This document shows, one piece after another, positions 1 through 5,711 of a stretch of 7,021 bases of DNA. Made by a program: the position numbers and the translations under genes. Location of the stretch: assembly GCA_050725495.1 (NCBI GenBank), contig JBOHHM010000310.1, positions 1-7,021 on the forward strand, read 5' to 3'. Positions within the stretch are counted from its first letter, which is position 1. Each line of letters starts with the position of its first letter. Source of the stretch: JBOHHM01 sp050725495. Lineage in GTDB: Bacteria > Pseudomonadota > Gammaproteobacteria > Burkholderiales > Burkholderiaceae_C. The notes under the pieces were generated by a model. The model had not been told where the DNA came from. It saw nothing but the letters and a program-made list of their open reading frames with translations, and made no database searches.

Positions 1-374
1 GCGATCAGCCACTCGAGCCCGCGCACGCGGATCAACTTGCCGTAGGCCAGTTCGCGCAGCTCCATTTTCTTGTCCCAGACCCAGGTCTGCGACAGGGCCT
101 CGCTGTCGATGCGCGTGGTGCTGCGCATGATGTGCCACCAGGTGTAGAGCATGATGGCCATGGCGGCCAGGAACCAGGTCGCGATCGAGTTGGCGCCACC
201 GCTGACCCGGCCCGTCAGCCACAGATGGACAAACCAGTAGGCGGTGCCGAAGACTAGCGCCGTGGCCAGCAGCTTGAAAAGCCAGGAGAAGGCCGGCCCT
301 TCGAGGGACTTGCCCTGCGAAGGCGTGAAGCGAAAGGGCGGCGGGCCCAGGGATTCGATGAGCTTGTCGTTCAT
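1..374 (-). CDS. Hypothetical membrane protein, 5' part (runs off window at base 1)
   Basis: The ATG at 374 opens a frame that stays open to base 1, giving 124 complete codons, so only the N-terminal part is seen. After a hydrophilic start (MNDKLIESLGPPPFRFTPSQ) come two hydrophobic segments, roughly residues 29-52 (WLFKLLATALVFGTAYWFVHLWL) and 61-78 (ANSIATWFLAAMAIMLYTWW). A soluble part follows with the pattern IDSEALSQTWVWDKKMELRELAYGKLIRVRGLEWLI. A two-helix hairpin followed by beta-rich sequence of this kind resembles bacterial PH-like membrane proteins, but that is inference and I do not recognise the family. No strong Shine-Dalgarno precedes the ATG. The gene follows the TRAP permease on the same strand but is separated from it by an intrinsic terminator whose T-run ends only 22 nt before the start codon. 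Function unknown. It could be an accessory protein of the transporter, or unrelated. Confidence 0.75.
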   Translation of the reverse strand, partial: MNDKLIESLGPPPFRFTPSQGKSLEGPAFSWLFKLLATALVFGTAYWFVHLWLTGRVSGGANSIATWFLAAMAIMLYTWWHIMRSTTRIDSEALSQTWVWDKKMELRELAYGKLIRVRGLEWLI

Positions 375-396
375 GGCGGCTTGAGCCTATTCGAAT

Positions 397-420
397 AAAA
401 AGCCCCTCGCGCAGAGGGGC
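397..420 (-). terminator. Rho-independent terminator of the TRAP operon
   Basis: Read on the minus strand, a perfect 7-bp GC-rich stem (GCCCCTC / GAGGGGC, 402-408 with 414-420) closes a 5-nt loop and is followed directly by five T residues (397-401). It lies about 42 nt past the dctM stop codon, the expected place to end the dctQ-dctM transcript. Confidence 0.85.
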
Positions 421-434
421 GTCATGCCAGGGGA

Positions 435-449
435 CAGGCCGCGGGCCTG
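435..449 (-). other. Second hairpin between dctM and its terminator
   Basis: CAGGCC-GCG-GGCCTG is a perfect 6-bp stem with a 3-nt loop, lying between the dctM stop codon and the terminator. It has no T-run of its own. It may protect the 3' end of the transcript or assist termination. Role inferred only. Confidence 0.5.
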
Positions 450-462
450 ATCCTGCTAGCGT

Positions 463-2010
463 TTACTTCTTGTCCTTGAACAGGTCGTCGATTTTTTGCT
501 GCTCGTTGTCAGCGGCCTTGGCTTGCCCATTGCCGCCGCCATCCGGCTTGCCTTCGGGCTTGACTTCCATGTCTGGCGGGGCAGCGTCGGGGGCCTCCAC
601 AGGCATCTCGATCTGAACCTTTTCGATGTCGACGGCTTGTTCCTTGTCGAGGAACATGGTCACCGATTGCGGCACGAAGATCACGATCACCACCAGCACC
701 AGCTGCATGATGACCCAGGGAATCGAGCCGAGGTAGATGTCGTTCGATTTCACCGGCTTCTCGATGCGGCCTTCCTTGAACAGCGTGTCGGCGATGCCGC
801 GCAGGTAGAACAGGGCGAAGCCGAACGGCGGGTGCATGAAGCTGGTCTGCATGTTCACGCACAGCAGCACGCCGAACCAGATCAGGTCGATGCCCATCTT
901 GTCGGCCACCGGCCCCAGCATCGGCAGGATGATGAAGGCGATCTCGAAGAAGTCGAGGAAGAAGGCCAGGAAGAAGATGAAGATGTTGACGACGATCAGG
1001 AAGCCGGTCTGGCCGCCGGGCAGGCTGCCGAGCATGTGCTCGACCCACTTGGCGCCGTCTACACCCTGGAACACCATGGAGAACACACGCGAGCCGATCA
1101 GGATGAACACCACCATGGCCGTCAGGCGCATGGTGCCGACCATGGATTCCCAGATCAGGTCCTTGGTCAGGCGTTTGTGGATGCCCGCCAGGATCAGCGC
1201 GCCCACGCAACCCATGGCGCCGGCCTCGGTCGGGGTGGCGATGGCGATGTCGATGCCGGGCAGGCCGCCCATCGAGCCCAGCACGGCGAAGATCAGCACG
1301 GCCGAGGGGATGATGCCGCGCAGGCATTTCATCCACAGCGCGAAGCCGCTCGTGGTGCGGGCTTCCTTGGGCAGGCCGGGCACATGGTGCGGCTTGACCA
1401 TGCCCACGGCAAACGTGTAGAGCGCGAAGATCAGCACCTGCAGGATCGACGGGCCCCAGGCGCCCTTGTACATGTCGCCCACCGAGCGGCCCAGCTGGTC
1501 GGCCATGACCACCAGCACCAGCGAGGGCGGCACCAGTTGCGTGATGGTGCCCGAGGCTGCCAGCACGCCGGTGGCGTAGCGCATGTTGTAGCCGTAGCGG
1601 ATCATCACGGGCAACGAGATCAGCGCCATCGCGATCACCTGGCCCGCGACCGTGCCGGTGATGGCGCCGAGAATGAAGCCCACGATGATCACCGAGTAGC
1701 CCAGGCCGCCGCGCACCGGGCCGAACAGCTGGCCCATGGAGTCCAGCATGTCTTCGGCCAGGCCGCATTTCTCGAGAATCGCGCCCATGAAGGTGAAGAA
1801 GGGAATGGCCAGCAGCAGGTCGTTGCTCAGAATGCCGAACACGTTGAGCGGGAGGTTGGCCATGAAGCTGGCGGGGAACCAGCCCATGTGGATCGCGAGG
1901 AAGCCGCTGGCCAGTCCCAGCGCGGCCAGCGAGAATGCGACCGGAAAGCCGATCAGCATGATGAAGACAAGCGCGCCGAACATGACGGGCGCAAAATTTT
2001 CCATTTGCAT
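463..2010 (-). CDS. dctM: TRAP transporter large permease subunit, DctM/FcbT3-like
   Basis: This 515-residue protein is the large membrane subunit of a tripartite ATP-independent periplasmic transporter. It takes substrate from a periplasmic receptor and moves it across the inner membrane, driven in this family by an ion (usually Na+) gradient. It is hydrophobic to about residue 454, with many predicted helices. Typical DctM segments are visible: AIPFFTFMGAILEKCGLAEDML (68-89), AASGTITQLVPPSLVLVVMADQLG (151-174), PTEAGAMG (260-267) and QTSFMHPPFGFALFYLRGI (388-406). The last two, with the overall length, fit the mannitol/chloroaromatic subgroup (COG4664, FcbT3-like) better than the shorter classical DctM of about 425 residues. 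Residues 455-515 form a hydrophilic tail rich in Pro, Asp, Glu and Lys. The ATG at 2010 is followed by another at 2004; neither has a clear Shine-Dalgarno, so the start could be either. It lies 53 nt downstream of dctQ on the same strand and is probably cotranscribed. The substrate cannot be told from the sequence. Confidence 0.93.
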   Translation of the reverse strand: MQMENFAPVMFGALVFIMLIGFPVAFSLAALGLASGFLAIHMGWFPASFMANLPLNVFGILSNDLLLAIPFFTFMGAILEKCGLAEDMLDSMGQLFGPVRGGLGYSVIIVGFILGAITGTVAGQVIAMALISLPVMIRYGYNMRYATGVLAASGTITQLVPPSLVLVVMADQLGRSVGDMYKGAWGPSILQVLIFALYTFAVGMVKPHHVPGLPKEARTTSGFALWMKCLRGIIPSAVLIFAVLGSMGGLPGIDIAIATPTEAGAMGCVGALILAGIHKRLTKDLIWESMVGTMRLTAMVVFILIGSRVFSMVFQGVDGAKWVEHMLGSLPGGQTGFLIVVNIFIFFLAFFLDFFEIAFIILPMLGPVADKMGIDLIWFGVLLCVNMQTSFMHPPFGFALFYLRGIADTLFKEGRIEKPVKSNDIYLGSIPWVIMQLVLVVIVIFVPQSVTMFLDKEQAVDIEKVQIEMPVEAPDAAPPDMEVKPEGKPDGGGNGQAKAADNEQQKIDDLFKDKK

Positions 2011-2063
2011 TTTTTTAGTCCGGGATACGGTGGTATGAGTGCGGGAAAGGGGGTGGCAACGAC

Positions 2064-2603
2064 TTACTGCACCGGCTTCTCATAATGCGTATCCATCTTG
2101 TAGATACCTTTGAGGTAGCACACCCGTTTGACGATTTCGCTCAGACCCTGCAGGAACATGCAGGCAAAACCCAGCGGCAGCATCAGCATGGCCGGCCAGC
2201 GGATCAGGCCGCCGGCATTGCTGGACATTTCCTGCGTCACATACATTTTTACCAGCAGCGGCCAGCTCAGATAGGCCAGCAGCGCCATGACCGGCAGCAG
2301 GAAGAAGATCAGGCCGAACAGGTCGACATAGACCGGCCCCTTGCCTTTGAGCTTGGCGTAGATCAGGTCGACGCGCACATGCTCGTTGAGCTTGAGCACG
2401 ATGGGCGCGCCCATCATGACGGTGGCGGCAAACAGATACCACTGGATCTCCAGCCAGGCGTTGGAGCTGATGTCCAGAACATAGCGAACGAAGGCATTGC
2501 CAGCAGAAATGAGGGCGGCCGAAAGCACGGTCACGGCCGCCACGCGGCCGAGCTTGTCGCTCATCCAGTCGACGCCCAGCGCGAGTTTGAGTAGTGCGGA
2601 CAC
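2064..2603 (-). CDS. dctQ: TRAP transporter small permease subunit, DctQ/FcbT2-like
   Basis: This is the small four-helix membrane subunit that pairs with DctM and helps dock the periplasmic receptor. I chose the GTG at 2603 (179 aa, starting MSALLKLALGVDWMSDKLGR). It has GGAG five nt upstream, and its N-terminus matches the usual DctQ pattern of a short amphipathic lead before the first helix. An in-frame ATG at 2660 would add 19 residues of unconvincing sequence (MASPPRVRTVLSLPIFGDT) with no Shine-Dalgarno. Visible features are helices near 21-41, 55-72, 92-117 and 135-157, the motif EIQWYLFAATVMMGAPIVL (52-70), and KLNEHVRVDL (71-80), which is characteristic of DctQ. The C-terminus (GIYKMDTHYEKPVQ) is polar. 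It is first in the operon, with dctM next. The divergent region upstream carries an inverted repeat likely to be its operator. Family assignment is secure; the substrate is unknown. Confidence 0.9.
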   Translation of the reverse strand: MSALLKLALGVDWMSDKLGRVAAVTVLSAALISAGNAFVRYVLDISSNAWLEIQWYLFAATVMMGAPIVLKLNEHVRVDLIYAKLKGKGPVYVDLFGLIFFLLPVMALLAYLSWPLLVKMYVTQEMSSNAGGLIRWPAMLMLPLGFACMFLQGLSEIVKRVCYLKGIYKMDTHYEKPVQ

Positions 2604-2695
2604 TGTGTCTCCGAAGATCGGTAAAGATAAAACAGTGCGAACCCTGGGAGGGCTCGCCATAGGTAGGCCGTAAATACTAACGCGGCACCACTGAA

Positions 2696-2717
2696 GAAAC
2701 CCTGACGCATGGGTTTC
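2696..2717. promoter_or_regulatory. 22-bp perfect inverted repeat, probable operator upstream of dctQ
   Basis: GAAACCC-N8-GGGTTTC is a perfect 7-bp dyad with an 8-bp spacer, in the divergent region between the TRAP operon and the EgtB/SenA-like gene. A second dyad, GGGTTTACCC (2718-2727), directly abuts it and repeats the GGGTTT half-site, giving three half-sites within 30 bp. The geometry suits a dimeric regulator such as a GntR- or LacI-type protein. The regulator is not in the window. The sites are about 95-120 bp upstream of the preferred dctQ start, and no T-run follows on either strand, so a terminator is less likely. Confidence 0.45.
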
Positions 2718-2847
2718 GGGTTTACCCTAGTGACAGTGCAGCCCGCAGGTTCTCGTTTGCCATGTCAGGGCCAAGCCGCCGCCATGCGACAGCGAGGTCA
2801 GGCGGGGAACAGGTTTCGAGGGTCCGGACATCGGTGAATAATAAGCA

Positions 2848-4101
2848 ATGGCCGCCGACCCGCCCTCCGCCACCCCCGCATCCATCGATTCGCCAGACAT
2901 GCGCCGCGCCGGGCATGAGCTGCTGTCACTGGCCCTGATGGATGCGCGCAACCACACCCTGCATCTGTTGTCGCGCTATGAGCAAGCGCTGGGCGAGGCC
3001 GGTTTTGCCGTCCCCATGCTGCCCGAGCTCGAGCCACCGCTGTGGCTGGCCGGGCATATCGGCTGGTTTGCCGAATTCTGGATCAGCCGCAACACGCAGC
3101 GCGGCCTGGGCAGCGCCTGTCCGTCCGACCCCACGCACCTGGCCTCGGTCGAGCCCCAGGCCGACCGCTGGTGGAACCCCGCTTTGGCGCCGCACGAGGC
3201 GCGCTGGACGCTGGACCTGCCCGACTTGGAGGCCACCCGCGCCTATTTGCTGGACACGCTGGAAAGCACGGTGGAGCTGCTGGACAAAACCCCGGACGAC
3301 GACGCGGCCCTGTACTTCTACCGGCTGGCCCTGTTCCACGAGGATTTGCGGGGCGAGCAGCTGGTGAGCATGGCGCAGACGCTGGGCCTCGCATTGCACC
3401 TGGGCGTGCCTGGCGGGCTGCAGTTGCGCGAACCCCTGTTGCTGCCGGCCACGCGCTGGATGCTGGGCTCGCCGGCCGGCGGCTTTGTGCTGGACAACGA
3501 AAAATGGGCGCACGAGGTGGCCGTGCCCGAGTTCGAGATCGACGCGCAACCCGTGACCTGGGCGCAGTTCGTGGAGTTTGTCGAGGACGGCGGCTACGAC
3601 CGGCCCGAACTCTGGCAGCCCCAGGGCTGGGACTGGCTGCAGACCCAGGTCCAGGACGAGGGACGCCGGGGGCCGCGCCATGTCGAGGAAATCGGCGTGG
3701 CCGGTGGCGCGGTCATGCAGACGCTGTTTGGCCATGCCTCGCGCATGGCGGGCAACCAGCTGGCCATGCACATGAGCTGGTGGGAAGCCGATGCCTGGTG
3801 TCGTTGGGCCGGCCGCCGCTTGCCGACCGAAGTGGAGTGGGAGGTCGCGGCCCACGCGGCCGAGCGCCGCGGCTTTCGCTGGGGCGATGTCCATGAATGG
3901 ACGGCCAGCACCCTGAGGCCCTGGCCCGGTTTCAGTCCCGACCCCTGGGTCGACTATTCACAGCCCTGGTTCGGCCGGGCCAAGGTCTTGCGCGGCGCTT
4001 CGTTTGCGACCCGCGCGCGCATGAAGCACCCCAAGTTCCGCGGTTTTGCCCTGCCCGAGCGCGATGACGGTTTTGTCGGTTTTCGCTCCTGTGCACTGTA
4101 A
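2848..4101 (+). CDS. SUMF1/EgtB/PvdO-family protein, SenA/EgtB-like, with altered active site
   Basis: This 417-residue protein has the two-domain layout of EgtB (ergothioneine sulfoxide synthase) and SenA (selenoneine synthase), non-haem iron enzymes that attach sulfur or selenium to hercynine. An N-terminal DinB_2 helical bundle covers about 25-180 (MDARNHTLHLL, PLWLAGHIGWFAEFW, ADRWWNPALAPHEARW, LALFHEDLRGEQL). A C-terminal FGE-sulfatase domain covers about 200-417 (RWMLGSPAGGFVLDNEKWAHEV, RLPTEVEWEVAA, GDVHEWTAS, VLRGASFATRAR, GFVGFRSCAL). The N-terminal LLSLALMDARN pattern points to SenA rather than mycobacterial-type EgtB. First iron ligands H70 and H164 are visible, but the second His expected in HxxxH is Arg168. 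The C-terminal motif usually read as RNF is RGF (Gly399). The start at 2848 has GGTGA ten nt upstream; ATG at 2899 is an alternative. No senB, senC or egtD is adjacent. It may be an active SenA variant, a repurposed paralogue or an inactive enzyme. Family is sure; function is not. Confidence 0.88.
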   Translation: MAADPPSATPASIDSPDMRRAGHELLSLALMDARNHTLHLLSRYEQALGEAGFAVPMLPELEPPLWLAGHIGWFAEFWISRNTQRGLGSACPSDPTHLASVEPQADRWWNPALAPHEARWTLDLPDLEATRAYLLDTLESTVELLDKTPDDDAALYFYRLALFHEDLRGEQLVSMAQTLGLALHLGVPGGLQLREPLLLPATRWMLGSPAGGFVLDNEKWAHEVAVPEFEIDAQPVTWAQFVEFVEDGGYDRPELWQPQGWDWLQTQVQDEGRRGPRHVEEIGVAGGAVMQTLFGHASRMAGNQLAMHMSWWEADAWCRWAGRRLPTEVEWEVAAHAAERRGFRWGDVHEWTASTLRPWPGFSPDPWVDYSQPWFGRAKVLRGASFATRARMKHPKFRGFALPERDDGFVGFRSCAL

Positions 4102-4146
4102 TTGGCTGTCAAAAGCCAAGCGCGCATCGCCTGGCCCACTCAAACT

Positions 4147-4175
4147 CTGACAAGACGCATGGGCGCTGCCATAAT
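4147..4175 (+). promoter_or_regulatory. Sigma70-like promoter of the nfeD-slipin operon
   Basis: CTGACA (4147-4152) and CATAAT (4170-4175) each match the -35 and -10 consensus at five of six positions, and the spacer is exactly 17 nt. Transcription would start near 4182, leaving a leader of about 60 nt before the ATG at 4243. It lies in the 141-nt gap after the SenA/EgtB-like gene, so nfeD appears to have its own promoter. Confidence 0.65.
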
Positions 4176-4242
4176 GAAATTGATATCCCGTCGTGGCTGA
4201 CGCTTGGGCCCTGGAGCCGGTCAGTCGTATGGCGGCAGGCTT

Positions 4243-5709
4243 ATGGGCGCGATGACCATTCATTTCGTGCGAAGGGCGTGGCTCACGTTGGCGTTGTGGC
4301 TGGCGTGCCTGATGGTGTGTCCGTGGGCGGGCGCTGGACCCGCGCCGGTGCTGCTGCTGCGGGTGGAGGGCGCCATTGGCCCGGCCAGCGCCGACTATGT
4401 CGTGCGCGGCATCCGTCGCGCCGAACAGGACCAGGCCCAACTGGTGGTGTTGCGCATCGACACGCCGGGCGGGCTGGACACCTCCATGCGCCAGATCATC
4501 AAGGCCATTCTCGCCTCGCCGGTTCCGGTGGCCAGCTTCGTGGCGCCCAGCGGCGCACGTGCGGCCAGCGCCGGCACCTACATCCTCTATGCCAGCCATG
4601 TCGCGGCCATGGCGCCCGGCACCAACCTGGGGGCGGCCACGCCGGTGGCCATCGGCGTGCCCGGTCCGGGCGAGCCCAGGAAGCCGGCGGAATCGCCAAC
4701 GACCAAGGACAAGGACAGGGACGATACGGGCAAGGGCGGCGCAGACAAGGGCGGCGCAGAAAAGGGTGATGGCGGCAAACCCGCCGAAGCGGGCAAACCC
4801 GCGGAGCCCTCCAAGGATGCGATGGCCCGCAAGGCGGTCAACGATGCCGCCGCCTACATTCGCGGTCTGGCGCAGATGCGCGGGCGCAATGTGGAGTGGG
4901 CCGAGCAGGCGGTGCGCGAGGCGGTCAGCCTGTCGGCCGCTGAGGCGCTCAAGCTGCGCGTGACCGACTACGTGGCCGACGACGTGGTCCATCTGCTCCA
5001 GCAGTTGCAGGGCAGAAGGCTGAATGTACTGGGCGTGGAAAGAACGCTGGAGACCGCCGGCGCGCCGCAGCTGAGCTACGAGCCCGACTGGCGCGTGAAG
5101 CTGCTGTCCGTGATCACCGATCCGAACATCGCCATCATGCTGATGCTGATCGGCGTGTACGGCCTGTTCTTCGAGTTCTCGAACCCCGGCTTCGTCGCTC
5201 CCGGCGTGATCGGTGCCATCAGCCTGCTGCTGGCGCTCTATGCCTTCCAGTTGCTGCCGGTCAACTATGCGGGCCTGCTGCTCATCATTCTGGGGCTGGC
5301 CTTCATGGTGGCGGAGGCCTTCCTGCCCAGCTTCGGGGTGCTGGGCATAGGCGGCATTGTCGCCTTTGTCGCCGGCGCCGTGATCCTGATCGACACGGAT
5401 GTTCCGGGCTATGGCGTGCCGCTGGGCTTTGTCGTGCCGGTCGCCATCGCCAGCGCGCTGTTCCTGGCCGCCGTCGGCGGCCTGGCTCTGCGCGCGCGCC
5501 GCCGTCCGGTGGTCAGCGGGCGCGAGCAGCTGGTGGGCAGCGTGGGGCAGGTTCTGGAAGCCTCAGGCAACCAGGGCTGGGCGCTGCTGCATGGCGAGCG
5601 CTGGCAGGTGCGCAGCACGGTCCGGCTGGAGGCCGGGCAGCGCGTGCGCGTCATGGGCATGGAGGGGCTGACGCTGGCCGTGATGCCCGAAACCACACAA
5701 GGAGAATAA
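4243..5709 (+). CDS. nfeD: Long-form NfeD: membrane-bound ClpP-class serine protease
   Basis: This is a 488-residue membrane protease of the NfeD family, which works with stomatin-like proteins in membrane quality control. I chose the ATG at 4243, preceded by AGG, over an in-frame TTG at 4204, because the signal peptide (RRAWLTLALWLACLMVCPWAGA) then lies near the N-terminus. Residues 35-250 form the ClpP/SppA-like protease domain. GARAASAG holds the predicted nucleophile Ser109 (codon 4567-4569), followed by AAMAPGTNLGAATPV. Lys197 in ARKAVNDAAAYIRG (codon 4831-4833) fits the Lys of the Ser-Lys dyad known for the archaeal homologue PH1510. A hydrophilic, repetitive insert lies between them at about 138-192. 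About five membrane helices follow (295-417), then a C-terminal OB-fold NfeD domain (about 425-485, GREQLVGSVGQVLEASG...WALLHGERWQVRS). Its stop codon lies two bases before the slipin start codon, so the two are one operon. Catalytic residues are assigned by motif only. Confidence 0.9.
   Translation: MGAMTIHFVRRAWLTLALWLACLMVCPWAGAGPAPVLLLRVEGAIGPASADYVVRGIRRAEQDQAQLVVLRIDTPGGLDTSMRQIIKAILASPVPVASFVAPSGARAASAGTYILYASHVAAMAPGTNLGAATPVAIGVPGPGEPRKPAESPTTKDKDRDDTGKGGADKGGAEKGDGGKPAEAGKPAEPSKDAMARKAVNDAAAYIRGLAQMRGRNVEWAEQAVREAVSLSAAEALKLRVTDYVADDVVHLLQQLQGRRLNVLGVERTLETAGAPQLSYEPDWRVKLLSVITDPNIAIMLMLIGVYGLFFEFSNPGFVAPGVIGAISLLLALYAFQLLPVNYAGLLLIILGLAFMVAEAFLPSFGVLGIGGIVAFVAGAVILIDTDVPGYGVPLGFVVPVAIASALFLAAVGGLALRARRRPVVSGREQLVGSVGQVLEASGNQGWALLHGERWQVRSTVRLEAGQRVRVMGMEGLTLAVMPETTQGE
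4732..4808 (+). repeat. Short in-frame tandem repeats inside nfeD
   Basis: Two 15-nt units differing only at the last base (AAGGGCGGCGCAGAC at 4732-4746 and its copy at 4747-4761) and a partial third encode KGGAD-KGGAE-KGDGG. They are followed by two diverged 18-nt units (from 4774 and 4792) encoding GKPAEA-GKPAEP. All unit lengths are multiples of three, so copy-number changes keep the frame. The repeats encode the flexible insert between the predicted catalytic Ser and Lys. Confidence 0.75.
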
Positions 5710-5711
5710 TC

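Noticed and set aside
388..397. Perfect 10-bp palindrome TATTCGAATA before the hypothetical membrane protein
   Set aside because: Short AT-rich palindromes arise by chance and there is no second copy or context to support a binding site.
496..2085. Long plus-strand open frame (about 529 codons) opposite dctM
   Set aside because: Its product is extremely rich in His, Gln, Asp and Ala with no recognisable domain. It is the codon-bias shadow of dctM, whose own product is a clear TRAP permease.
2674..2679. TAGTAT on the minus strand as a -10 box for dctQ
   Set aside because: No acceptable -35 lies at the right distance (GGGTTT is a poor match). It could be an activator-dependent promoter, but the evidence is too thin.
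2926..3894. Minus-strand open frame opposite the EgtB/SenA-like gene
   Set aside because: Low-complexity Gln/Arg/Ala/Gly composition typical of an antisense frame in high-GC DNA; the plus-strand frame has full domain support.
4102..4119. Hairpin TTGGCT-N6-AGCCAA directly after the EgtB/SenA-like stop codon
   Set aside because: The stem is short and no T-run follows on the plus strand, so I do not call it a terminator, though it could be a weak one.
4204..4242. TTG at 4204 as the nfeD start
   Set aside because: It would put 13 extra residues (MGPGAGQSYGGRL) before a normal signal peptide and has no Shine-Dalgarno; ATG 4243 fits better.
3958..4992. Minus-strand open frame spanning the end of the EgtB/SenA-like gene and the start of nfeD
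   Set aside because: It crosses the intergenic region and promoter, has His/Arg-rich composition and no domain, and conflicts with two well-supported genes.
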